A model generated the notes under the pieces. The model saw nothing but the letters and a program-made list of their open reading frames with translations, was not told the DNA's origin and did not search any database. DNA of 64,000 nt from the NCBI GenBank assembly GCA_013398955.1, contig VWPU01000902.1:1-64000 (forward strand), read 5' to 3'. Positions within the stretch are counted from its first letter, which is position 1, and every line of letters begins with the position of its first letter. A program made the position numbers and the translations under genes. Shown here piece by piece: positions 47,901 through 60,638 of this stretch. The stretch is from Callaeas wilsoni (lineage: Eukaryota > Chordata > Aves > Passeriformes > Callaeidae).

Positions 47901-50900
47901 AAATTAGACCTAATGGCCATTCTCCCCACACTCCTATCACTTTCCTTTTCACCTTGCAGAAACCTCAAAACCATCAAGACTCAAAACCCTTTACAAATTC
48001 TTATGCACCTTGCAGGATGAAATCATAGTACTACTATATTAGGCCAGTACTGCATTTTTACTAATCTCCTAAACACCTTTCCTTCTAATTTCTGCTCTAA
48101 TGAGATTTACAGCACTTTGCCTCATTGCTGAGGGGTCAGAATATCATATACAGTCAGATCAAAGGGACTTAGTCCTGCTCCAATCTTACAACATGCTGGC
48201 ATTGCCTGTGTCCCACGAATTTTTTCTCAGTCCTTGTATTTCCCCAGTGCCCAGGCTACTTGACACAAAGATCCTCCCAGCCAAGAAGAAGTGTGGGCAA
48301 CTTTTTTCAGGGTCTGTTCACACTAATTCATTTGCTGGTCAGGTTCCTAACAGGGCACAAGAGACTTCTTTTCCCAACACATGGCAAATCAGGGACATAC
48401 TGGTCTCTGGTCGGTGGTACCATTAAAGATTGAAACAATCAAAAATGTTTTTTCCTAATCAGTTGGTCTTTTACCTCAAAACACCTACTTCTCCTGATTG
48501 GCATGTCAAAAGCCAGACCCTCCCATACCTTCTCCTGTAGGAATTCTTTCTGTCAAGTCCTTGAGGATATGTAACATTCAGAGGTTGATTGTAGTGAAAA
48601 TTATGGGTGCTCAGTACCTTTCAGCATTTGACCTTTCTGTTGGGAATGTCAGAGGGCTTTTTACTATCAGCAGAAAAAGTGAATGCCAGAAAGCTGTTAT
48701 TCTTTTTCTACTCCCAGAGTTGCTTTGGTTAGAGCTGTCTTCAAAATTTAAGTGTCTAGAAGTTTGTGGGCGAAACCCCAGTAGGCCTTTGTTTTATAAA
48801 AAGCTTTTCTGAAGTTCATGGCTGTGAAGCACCAGTGTGGCTGTGCCCTTGCACAACACTAGCTCTGAAGAGCTGTTTGTGGAGCACCAGGTTGGCCTTG
48901 GTTTGATTTACCTCAGATGCTTTCAGTTGCAGGCAGCTCCCACAATGGGCTCTTGCCCAGTTTTCCTGTTCCCCACAGTGGTACAGTAAGTAGAGACACA
49001 CTAAAAACTGTTCCTTTGCTTCAGATTCCAGTGGTTTAACATCTGATTTTGTCTGAGGGTTTTCTTGGCATGAAGTCCACCCTGAGCTGTACGAGGTATG
49101 TGAGCACATACAAAAGATGTAGAATGAGCAATTTCTTTAGTAATTAAGTGAATTGCCATGAGATTAGATCTCAGTACAAGAAAGCAAAGAAACCTCACCC
49201 AAGTAAGAGGTTCCTTAATGTGATCCATAATAGAGCAGTTACTCTCCTAAACCCATCACAAGCTGCAGCTTGCAGAACTTATATCCTCCAAACCCATCCT
49301 TTCCAACACGAGGGATAGCTCTCTGTTAGAGTCCGTATGGTGCCAGTGGTCAGCATCTACCACTGACTGATGCAGAAACCCCTGCTGGCATTGACAAAGA
49401 CTGCTGCCCAAAATGATGGCATTGTACAGCCCCAGTTCCTTTTAATCCAGCACAAAGTTAGATGCCCATTAAGCCATAAGCCTGCTCCTGAGTGCTTTCC
49501 TGGATTATAGGCCACATACGGGCCCCTGTAATCAGGCTGGAAGGGCTCCATAAATACAGACTTGGGTAACCAAAGTCTGAGCACCAAGAAATACAGTATT
49601 TCCTGTAATTTTTTTCTATAATTAAGCTTAACTGTGTTAACATGGAGGTATTTATTGGTTGGGCTCGCATTGATTATATGAACTTACTTGACGAAACAAG
49701 TGCAACAAAAACCTGCACAACAGGTTCTGTCCTTTGAGGGTTACCTAGTAGAATATTCCTTTATAACAGATTGAAACTGAATAAGGACACCCATATCCCA
49801 CAAAATTTATTTACATTTTTGCCTTTGAAAAGATAAAGCATGAAAGAAAATGAGAGCTCCCTTGTCTGGAAACAGGAGAGCTGATAGAACGCTTCTAAGA
49901 TGACAAATGTGATTACCTTATTAATCATATTTAGCTTAATATTATTATTTCACTTCATCTACTTTACAAAAAAGCCTAAGCAAGAGACAGGGATGCTTCC
50001 CTTAGCAACATCAGTGCTTATCTTTACGATGTTGCAGACTCTGGGGAAGTCTGCACATTGGCAGCAGGCTTCTTAAATTGGTCAGGGCTGGTATGAGTAA
50101 GCTGCGAGAATATAAATGAACTCTGATAGGAACAGGATATAAGAGAGAAGGAAAAACTATCAGAAAACATTCAGAATTTTTTCCCATAGTAGGGAGCAGA
50201 GATTAAGTTAAACAACCTTGCTGATGCAATTTTCAAGCAGTGGGAGTTAAGCTGTGATCTCCATATCTGTTATGAGGAGTCATGAAATCTGAACACAAAA
50301 GCTACCTTTTGTTCAAAGTACAATGAAATAACAGATTGAAAAGTACCAATCTGTTTTAACTGGATGAGAGTCACTCGTGACTTAGTCTGTAGTTTGGCTT
50401 TATAAGATGTGAAAACTAACAAAATTTGGAGCTTGAATAACTCTCCCTAGAGCTGACGTACAAATTAAATAATAAAATAGGAAAAAAAATGGAAATTAAG
50501 TTAAAAGTTAAAGAAAATGGTAACTATAGTAAGACAATGTCATCTTAAGTTGTAAATTCATGGCCAATTTAATTCTTTATGGGAAAGATAGCCCGATTTG
50601 GTTTAAGTTGTTCAGAATATATGGGGTATTGGAAGGCCATTGTGCCTGTCTTCTTCTTGACAGCATTATTTTTTGAGACATTCGACAACATTATGCTGAC
50701 ATCCACTTTGGCTACTGAAAGGTTTCCTTCACTTTGAAAAATCCTGAGCTGGTGGGTGTCCAGCACATTGGAGGAAAGGTGAAGAGAAACCCTTGCACCC
50801 TGTAGGCACCTATTTTCATGCTCAGTGGGAGGCACAAGTTCATAACTTGTCTGAGGAACAGCATTGCATCAACTATTCCTTTTTTCCTTCAGTTTTTTCA

Positions 50901-51589
50901 GATTCCTCTACTCTAGGGTATTCCTGCTCACCATGCAGGTGAATTAAAGCACTTTGTTCCCTCTACACACTCTGCAGTGATCTAAAGCTATACACAGACA
51001 TCCTACAAATTGTTTCTGCATAGTTTCTGGTCCTTTCAAGTCCGTAGAAAGAGCCCAGAGGATGTGAATGTTAAAGAACCAAAAGTTTAGTAAGAGGATG
51101 TAAATATTTTCTCTCACCTGTTGCTAATAAAGAAAAAAAGGTTGATCAATCTAGATAAAAAAGTGGGCTACAATCTAAAGAATCTGTTTTCTTCCACCCA
51201 CAACTAAGGAACAGGAAAAGGGAGGAGAGGAGGAAAAGAGAGACAAAAAGCTGTTTCGGTACCGGTGAGAATTATTTGCATATCATTGTTACAGGTACAA
51301 TACATGGACTGGAATAAGAAATCATCAGTATATGTAACTTGAGTCTGATCTTCCTGTTGACCAAATAATTATACAGAAACATTCCCTTTCACAACAGGAG
51401 AAAATTGCCCCACTCTGCTGAAGTCTAAAGAAGGTGGCGTGATTTAATTGCTGTTGGACAGACTCCAGATCTTGGCTAAATTGCAAAGAAAATCAAGTCT
51501 ACTCTCTGCTTATGAGTGCATGTGCATGATTTCCAATACCACACAGGAAAATGAGAACAGTATTTAAAATGTTCCCTTTGCAAGGCAGA
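44996..51589. other. AT-rich intergenic DNA; three successive + frames at 47759-48812
   Basis: No gene was recognised. Open + strand frames of 89, 108 and 104 codons follow one another at 47759-48028, 48100-48426 and 48498-48812. They might be remnants of an unknown coding or retroelement segment, but none shows a motif I know and no consistent splice sites join them. The rest holds only short frames. Confidence 0.4.
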
Positions 51590-51800
51590 GACCAAGTGAC
51601 CCCAGAGTCAATTTATAATCACTAGTTGACTGCAGCCAAGATGTGCTGATGATGTGGCTGATTAATTGAGAAAAATGAACGCTACCTTTGTTATAATAAG
51701 GAAGTCAAATTGATCTTGTGTAACTAAGATGCATCCATTTTACTGTCTGGCAATCAGCATTTCATTAGCACAGTGAAAAATCTATTACACAAGATGAAAC
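51590..51800. promoter_or_regulatory. Candidate conserved non-coding element
   Basis: Complex unique sequence with several transcription-factor-like words in a short span: TGATTAATTG, TTTCATTAGCAC, GTCAATTTATAA and TGATGATGTGGC. It has no open frame and no repeat signature. The call rests on texture only and needs alignment. Confidence 0.22.
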
Positions 51801-52192
51801 CCTGCCACCACATTCGCAGTCAGGAGGACTGGTTTTCGTTCCCCCAAGTCAGAGCAGTTGGGCCCATGGGAGTTTTTCTCTGGAGATTTGTATTTAACAA
51901 ATTCCTGTAACTGCAAATCACAGAGCATCAGGAAAGTGCTTAGTCTTTCTAAAAGTCTTTTCCAAACATACTTTATCTTCAGCCTGCTCTTTGGTCTTGG
52001 TTTTTGAACCGTTTTGTTGATGGCATCTGAAGCATATTTTCCAAGAATGTGAAAAACGTTTTTTATATGACTGCTGCAGTTATAGAAAGGGGTTTTTACT
52101 ATTCCAGACCCTTCCAGTCTTGTGTTTTAGATAACCTGCTAATGGAAATAATGCATCCTTAGCTGGTCAATAGATAAGGTGTATGTGCTCAC

Positions 52193-52226
52193 TGGCTTTA
52201 GCAGAGGAGTGGCTTTAGCAGAGTTG
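52193..52226. repeat. 17-bp tandem duplication (x2)
   Basis: TGGCTTTAGCAGAG followed by GAG (52193-52209) is repeated directly as TGGCTTTAGCAGAG followed by TTG (52210-52226). Confidence 0.85.
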
Positions 52227-55200
52227 ACACACAGTTAGATTGTAACAGAAATCTTGTCTCACACTGTATATTACTATTTTACTTTCTTCTTCTGTCTTGT
52301 TTTTCTTTTTCATTTTATTATTTCTTGAACTGGTGTCTGGTTCTGCTGCCATGAATACAGCTACACTGACATTTCCATTAAGAAATTGCTTAGAATTTCT
52401 CTTCTCTAATTTAAATTTTTCCAGACTAGGGAATACATCTTCTGCCTACACACATTTCTTTTTGTTTGTTTGTACATTCACACCTTATATTTTAGCTCTT
52501 TATGACAGCTCAAGCCTTTCAAAACTCTGAAATGTTGAATTACCATGGGGACAAATTCTGGTTTCAGTTACAGTTAAATAAATTCAAAATAATTCCAGTG
52601 AAGCCCCTTGTGGCCAAAAGTATAACCAAATCTATAATAGCCATACTTCAAATAAGTCTTGGAATCTATCATTGCTGAAGTCTCAATATAATGACATCTT
52701 GCCATGAATTAATTGTTCTCAGTGCTATAATACTCTCATAATACTCCTATTAAAATAGGACTGCAGCACCCAGGGTGGCAAAGAAGGCTGGTGTTCAAAG
52801 ATTTTGAAAAACTAGTCACAAATGTGCAGTCAACAACCTTGATGAAAGAGACCATGAATACACACCTCCGTATGCCAGGAGTCTTAATGCACAATTTCTA
52901 AGTCTAATGGAAGAGCTTGGGATCCATGTGCAGCCCTGACCACGTATTCTAAAGGAAGCTCTGGCACCTGCATCAAATCTGTACTCGTGGCTTACTGAGA
53001 GAAATTATATTGCAAGCTGGGAGGGAAGTCCTGGTAGGGCAAATCCCCACCCAGCACAAAGAAGGGCACCAGAACCCCCTTTACAGAGTAGCGCAGGAAC
53101 TGCTCAGAGTCATGCACCTCACCTTGGCATCTGGAAGAGGCAGGAGGATCCCACACAGACAGGAGGATTGCCTCCCATGTCTGAGGCAGAGAAACAGCTT
53201 TCAGCCACCTGCGGATGGTGGTTTGCCCTTAGAGGCTGCCTTGGTTGGGTTATTGTTTCAGAGGCTTCCCAAGGCTGTTTTGTCATTTAGGTGTAACTGT
53301 CTACATCTGAAGCATCTCTCTAGAAGCCTGTCTTCATTAATTTACAGGGATAACACCAAAGTTAGATCCATTGACTCTAAAAGCCTTCTCTCCAAAATAA
53401 AACAATCCCAAAGCCAGTGATTTTAAATACAAAAATAGAATTTATAATCTGAAAAGTGGAAATTCCATTTCCTTCTAAAACCCTGTGTGGGCTTTAAAAA
53501 GTGTATTCAAAGTTTAGTTTATGACTCTACATCTGTTAGATCCCCTTGGGCTGAAGTAGATGGAGACATCAAATTTCTTTCTCATGACTCCATTTCATTA
53601 TTAGTATAAAGGTCAAGTCAAGTGAATTTTATATTTCAGTCTTAAAGTGGTTATATTTGGGATCAATTTCAGCTTATTTAGAAAGGAAACAGAAGAACTT
53701 TGCCAGGAGATTTGTTTTCAGGAGTTACCACTTGTAGTCCTGAGCCGATAGCAGTTAAATCGTCAGTTCTGAAATGAGCCTGGTCATCAGGGAACAATGG
53801 GAAAATTGTTTTCTTGACAAACAATGTTTGCTTAAAATTACTTCTCTACCTGATAACCTCATAGGGTTTTGTAATGACTCCTCAAAACCCTGAAAAATTT
53901 CCAGATATCCCTTGACATTATTCTAGGTCTGACAATTTCTACATTCCTGAAAAACTTCACCCATTGAGCTCAATCCTCCTCATAATGCTTCAACACATCC
54001 ACTACTAGTATGTGGTATGTAATAACATTGTCATCAACCATATTATCTTTTTGGTATTATATACTACTGCTTCTTTGCAACGTGAACACTGATGTCCTCA
54101 TTAGAACTTCGTACATGGCACCTGAGAACATGGTTTAAATATGCACAGCAACGTAGCTGTAGTTTCATTATTACAGATATCATAGACCCATCACTCAGAA
54201 TGCTTCTATTTATGAGTCTTGTATGCAAATCACTGATATTACACTCTTCCCGCTATGATACTGTATGTTACATGGTAACATCTTCACTTTTTTTATGCTC
54301 TTCCAATAAAAGAAACAAACTAACTTAGAAACAATGTCTAACAGAATTTTGTGCAACAGCAACAGTTTAAAAACCACATATTTAAATGCATAAAACAATT
54401 ATATGGCTCTTTAATAGCGTAAGTGATGGGGAGTGGGTAATTGGTCCACTTTTACTCTACTATTCTTGTTGCTAATGTTAAACTTTTTTTCAGAGATTTT
54501 CTTTGATTGATGTCAAGTGACTAGTGGAAAAAGTGTATATAATAAATCACTGATTTCTTTTCATAAATCAGCAGGCTTTTCCACCAGAATTGAATGCTAA
54601 CTCAGCAAACTATTCCTGGAATGGATGAGATATTCAAACATCTCCTTCCTTAGAAGACACAAAGCTAGAACTGCACTATGAGAACTATCCTAAGAGATCA
54701 GACCTAATAATCCAAAACCTTGTGTTTTCAATAAAAAGCTCAACAAAATGGCATTTAGAAGTACTCTTTTTCAAGGAGCTTATTTAATATAAATTTCTAA
54801 TGCTTTAGCTTGAAGACACAAATGCTGTTTAAAGCAGATGCTGTTTGCTATGGTGAGAAGTACTTACATATGCTGTTCAGCTGGCCCTTTGCAAGATATC
54901 CTCTCTCAAGTTAATAAATTAAAAGCTGAATTCTACTTCAGCTTCTGATTAGTGGTTTTGCATTAGATTGAAATTTGGCATCCAGTACCTGGTGGCTACA
55001 TTACTTGTGCTCTTTAGAAATATTAATCAGCATAACTACAAAAAGCAGACATTGAAAGAAAACTCCATGGGGAGGATTTGCTCTGTTGCATCAGAGTATG
55101 ATGATTCTTTACTGGGACTTATCAGGTCATTGAAGCGATGTTAGATAGCTTAGTATACCTCTATCCAGACTTCAGAACAAAGAGGGATTTTCCTTAATTG

Positions 55201-55710
55201 TTAGGATTGTGCTTTGGATGGGAGGAGTAGACTGAGAAGGGCCATCCTAGACAGTGTTATAAGACTTCAAACAGTACTGGAACATCTATTTAATTCTCAA
55301 AGAAAAGAAGTTTCTAAAGGGAGAAAAAGTAGCATCCTGATTTTTTGGAATTCATTTGAAGATTAAAAAAAACAAACCCACAAAACTGGATTAGAGCATG
55401 CCAGCCCTCTGTCAGCTTTATGAATTCATTCACTGTGCAATGTAACTCCAAGCTTTTTAGCTTTGTCTGTTGCCTGTGAGATGACCTTGAACAGGTCATT
55501 CAGCTACTTTGCCTCTATAATGTCTGTCTGTATTATTCTTCTCAAAGAGGATCTCCTCATATATTCAGGCCTTACAAATAAAGGTGAAAGACATTTTTTC
55601 TTCCCTTGTTTCTTTCCAATCAGTTATACTTCAGTGCATTCAGTTGCACAAGTTCTTCTCTTCTAGATATTTAAGTGAATTCATAGTGCGCTAGCTGTTC
55701 ACAAAACAGG

Positions 55711-55740
55711 GATAATGAACAAAAAGATAATGAACAAAAA
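55711..55740. repeat. Perfect 15-bp tandem duplication (x2)
   Basis: GATAATGAACAAAAA occurs at 55711-55725 and again, unchanged, at 55726-55740. Identity of the units suggests a recent slippage event. Confidence 0.9.
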
Positions 55741-55764
55741 CCCAGAGAGTTCTGCTAGTCAGAA

Positions 55765-55930
55765 GTTTTTAATTTTGTCTTCTTTTTCTCTTCCTCCCAT
55801 TCCCTCCTGTCTATCTCTCTCTTAAACTCTTCTTGTGTTAATTTTGCTATATGAATTCTTCTTCTGTGTTTTCCTTTTTCTTTTTCTTCACCTTCTTGGT
55901 TTTGTTTTTAATTTATTCCCTACCTTTCCC
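55765..55930. repeat. Pyrimidine-rich low-complexity tract
   Basis: About 165 bases are dominated by T and C on the + strand (runs such as TCTTCTTTTTCTCTTCCTCCC and TTTTCCTTTTTCTTTTTC), with only short interruptions. Confidence 0.65.
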
Positions 55931-58900
55931 TTGACAAGAACTCATTTAATAGACTCCCAGGCTGCCATTGAACAAAACTGCTACCTGTTTCAGGGCACAC
56001 ATGACTCTTTTTCACCTCCTCATCACCATCTCTTTACTTGACTGCACAAGTCACATATTCCATGTCTCTTCCTTTACTTCTTTCTGGTCCCTCAGCTCTG
56101 CACTTTCTCTGTGTACACAGCCCTCTCCTCAGCCAGGGCTGCAGCTTGACTTTGCTAGCCAACCTCTACACAAATCAAGCCATAAACTCCCTGATTAAGA
56201 ATGGAAGATCATCTTTTCAAACTATTTTCAAGGCTATGTAATTTTTTACCCACCCCAGAGCTAACATCACATGCCGAGAGCTATAAAAACTGTGTCAGGC
56301 CATTGCAGTTAAGTCTTGGATAATAACTGAGCTTTAACAAAGATAAAAGCACAGCTATATAACTTCGATGTATATGTCCACACACACAATATATAATTAT
56401 TTTCAGACTGAAAATGTGGACACTATTTTTAGAAGTCTAATCTAATCACATGCTCATGCCATTCATACACATCCTTCCCATAGCGTGGATAAAGAGAAGC
56501 AGTGCTCTAAGCACCAAAACACGTAGGTCAAACTTCTGTCCTCTCTTTCATTTTTTCTCATCTTCAATGTCATTGGCTACTTGCTTTTCCCCAAGATGAC
56601 AATCTCTAGTTCACTTTTTTATTGAGTAGGGGAGGGAGGAAAAATACCTTTCCTACTTTCAAGAGAAGTGGGTCTTATTCTGTTTATTTACACAGCATCT
56701 ACTCCAACAGAGTTAGAAAGAAACTTCATCAATAAGCTAAAGTTTTGGTTCTGTGGGCATCATTTTAGTCTCACTTACTGAGAACATGCTACCACTAGCC
56801 TGAAAAGGCTTCACGGGATGTGCCAGCCCAGGACCATGACTCTTCAATCCAGGGCCAGTTTTCTGTTTTCTGGCTTAGCCAGAAAAAAATCTTTATTTCT
56901 TTGCCTTGCCCCACCTTGAGTACTACAGAGCCATCCAGAACCAGGAGTGGTGACATCTGTACTGCCCCATCAGTGTCTGGCAGAAGCCGTCAGTCACTTC
57001 ACTTTCATGCTCTAGGGACTCCCTGCATGGACTGCACTGCCAAATGCCCCATATGTGAGAGACGAGCAAATTTGTTTTTTCACAGTTGTTACACACTGGA
57101 AGCAATATTCTGCACACGTACCCTGAGCGGCTATGACCATCTCAAATAAGGAGCTGGGTTTTCAGAAAACTCTTTTCTAATCTGTGATACTCTGCACAGC
57201 AGAAAGCCTGCCATACCACTGCAGCTGCTGTTGCAGAAATGCCACTGCAGCACTGACATATTGAATGGGGAGGATGGGTAGAACAAGGAGAATGAAGAAG
57301 CTAAGGAATGCTGAAGGCCTCTTCTAAAGGATTATACTCTAATATGTCTTTCTGAAGAAGAAGATGTAACTGCACAAGGAGAAGGAAAAGGGCTTCAGAC
57401 TAGTCCTGGATTTTCTAAGGAAATACTGTCCTTAAGCCCAAGGGGTTCTGAAAGCAATGACAAATCAAGCAGGAAAAAACACAAAACCCTTTTGCTTCTT
57501 TCTGGCTCTCTTGAGCTGATCTGGAATGGGTTATCAAAAAGCTTGTTTCACCCATTCCTAAATGATTAAACCATATAACACTTAAAACAGCTTTTGCTCT
57601 AGTGTGGAGCAGATAGGAGAGCATGCATGGGAAAGTGGAATACCTGAGGAGCCTGGGGCATTTGTTCTTCTGTGTAAAGAAACCACAGTGCAGTTGTGTG
57701 CGAGTGGCACTAAACACAGCCTGTGCCGAGGAACTGCACACAGGGTCAGAGTCAACCTCTGCTGGCTCGAAAGCCTGCTCGGTCCAACAGGAAACTTGAA
57801 GCATGAAAGGTCAGAGATTCAGTGCTAAACATGGGAATGCAGCACGTTTCCTGCAGACAGAGCTCAAGCCAAACACTCTTCTAAGTTTGTGATAACAATG
57901 TTCCTGTATCAAGACTCGAAATAGCAGCTGCACGCAAAACTGCATCTTCACGAGGTGGGCAAGGAGAATATTCTTCCCACGACTTTTATTTGTTCTTTGC
58001 CCACATAATCTACAAGGCTCCTTTCTGAAATGCGTTTAGATTGAATATTAAGAGATAGACAAAAATAATACCAGGGCTGTGATAGAAAAAAGGATAATAT
58101 TATCTGGGTTGAGGGCAGAGGAAGGGAAGCAGCACAGTTAAGGAGGATGTTTGTTCTAATGGCAAATATTACTGAGGTTGGGCATATGTGTTTCAGATTC
58201 TTACACATTTGATTACTTGAACTTGGATACAATTATCTTGTTACTTATCCATATTTAGAATGGAGTTGAAATAAGTCTGAGGAAATAATAAAATCAGTCA
58301 AGCAAATATTTCTTCTAAGTTTATGTTCAGAGAAGCAAAATGTACTTGCTGGCCTTTTACCATAATGGACAAAGATGCTGAGAAAACAAATTTTACTCAC
58401 CTCACTAAAAAATAAAATGCCCAAAGGACGTTTTTGAATAGGATATTGCAAAAGTGAAGTTAATAAATAAGAGTGTAACATATGAATGGATGTTCTAATT
58501 AATAATTCATGTTGTCTTTAGTAAGAAAATGTTTATGGGTTTTTGTCTCTACAATATAGGAAGAAAAATAAATAATTTCTCAACCTGGAAAAAGAAATTC
58601 TGCTCTACTCCCTGAAGGTTTGATTCTGCCCTCTCTCATGGAGATGTTCGCTTGGGAACAGTTTGGCTGCAGTCAGTCAACTTCATTGACAGAGATTGAA
58701 ACTTGAGGTTTTGCCAGTGTTAAACTCAATTTCAGCAACTGGAGTTAGTAACTGCAGAGAGTATGTTTCCCAAGGAAAGGAGACTATTTGCACCAAAGGT
58801 TAGGGCTGTGTATCTGTGCTCCCACCGTCCTTTCTCCTGGGGAGGGTGGGCAGTTTACCTCTTGTAACCTTTAAGTAAACTGGTATCAACTTCCCATATC

Positions 58901-60586
58901 CCCGATGCCTTCGTGGAGAGTCTCGCTTTCTGCACTGCAATTGCAGGGTGAAAATCATCGTTATATAAAGGAGCCATGGATTCCACAAAACTGCATTTAA
59001 CTCACACAGGAACGCTTCTACTGAATTGAAAGTCATCCTGGTTTTGCTCCTGGCTGTATCAGAAAAGTGCCATCAGAAATGCACAGCAGCAGCCCTGTGC
59101 CACCTGTCAGAGCTCTTCTGCTCACTGACCCAGCTGGGACACGTGGCAGCAGGAGGAAAGTTTCTCACCAGCATCTGCAGGCATCAGTCCGAGAACGAAA
59201 GATAAACAGAGGTGTTTTAACAATTTCTTCTGGAAATTGAAGTTATCTGACTTCCTTAAAGTCAAAATGAAAATAAATTCGAGACTTTATACAACCCTGC
59301 TGGCTTCAAAGGATGAAATCCAAGTACAGCCAGTGACAGGTAATGCCTCCGAGGCATTGCCCCAGCTGCCCTCCTGAGGTGGCTGACAAAAGCATACCAA
59401 TTTTATCCAATACTTTTCCACTGAGAACATACCAGTGGTAAATGCCAACATGTTTAAATAAAATAGTTCAGTAGGGTGCTGTCTGTTGAACAGGATAACA
59501 GAGACTGAAATCCTGTGTGTGACAAATTCATGAGAAAAACAACAAAAAAACACAACTAGAAAACATTAATCCAAACCAGAGATACATTCTATCTATAACA
59601 AAACAGACAAAGAGCATGAACTTGATACATTTTATGGGTCTGAAAACATACCTAAAGAATAAAAGTCAGTTTCTTATATCCTTGTTTTACTTTTTCTGCC
59701 ATTAGATTAAAAATAAATATGGACATTTTCAGATATTTTTCACAAACAGATATAGCAGGTACAACGGTTTTTCAGGATCAAACCAGCCCTTTGGCAAAAT
59801 AAGATCCACAGAGCATGGCATAAATTTATATAAATAAAATTTGATACCCAAAGTCCTCTATTTATAATTTAGTATTTTTCTGACTTTGTAATTCTGTAAT
59901 TCAGAAGTTCCAGTCACACTCACTGAAGAGTTTGTTTCAATAACATCCCACAAATAGTTCAGTTCAATAATTTACAAAGTACCCATTGTCTGTAATTAGT
60001 TTGCTTGGATTAATCTGTGAGTCACTTATGAATAATGAACGTATTCGGGAAACAGAAAAAAAGATCTAATGTATCTCTCTGTCCATATATGATCTAGCAC
60101 TGAACTAGGAAAGTGTTCTTAAATAGATCACAGATAAGAGAAAAGCATTTTCTAGATGAAAATGTAACAACTTGCTTCTACCTGGGAGTGATTATTACAG
60201 GTTATTAAATAAAAGATGAAATTCAGTGCAAATGTTCTTAAAAATTACTGAAGTATTTTGACCAGGCTCTTGAAAATTAATGCACAAGTAGAATATTATG
60301 GGATGGTGGAAGGATCTTGTTCAGATAAAAATAAGATTTGATCAAGTAATATCTAACTTCCTCTGTGGGAGTTCAGTACCCCATTGCAAAAAGTCAACAT
60401 TCTGCAGAGCTTCACACTGATAGGAAAAACACATGTCTGGGAAACACAGAGAGCAAGTGGCCAGCCACAGCTAACCATGACTCCTTCTGCTGGGAATATA
60501 AGGAAGCTGAGCTTTATATCAAGTATCTGAATATGCATCTATGGTTTGAGGTATCAGAGAAGTTCTTTTGAGAAAGTACAGGATTT

Positions 60587-60638
60587 GGGGGGTCTGGATG
60601 TTTGGGGGTTTGTGGATTTGGGGTTTGTGTTTGTGGGG
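60587..60638 (+). other. Evenly spaced G-run tract (possible G-quadruplex)
   Basis: Four G runs of 4-6 bases (60587-60592, 60604-60608, 60620-60623, 60635-60638) are separated by three T/G-rich spacers of exactly 11 bases each. The tract looks like a decayed 15-16-bp tandem repeat and could fold as a long-loop G-quadruplex. Confidence 0.5.

Noticed and set aside
56820..57149. 109-codon frame with several Cys pairs suggesting a zinc finger
   Set aside because: Cys spacing (CxxC, then CxxC without matching His/Cys partners at proper distance) does not fit a known finger class.
57415..57804. 129-codon minus-strand frame
   Set aside because: Cys-rich but with no ordered zinc-finger or other spacing, and no recognised homology.
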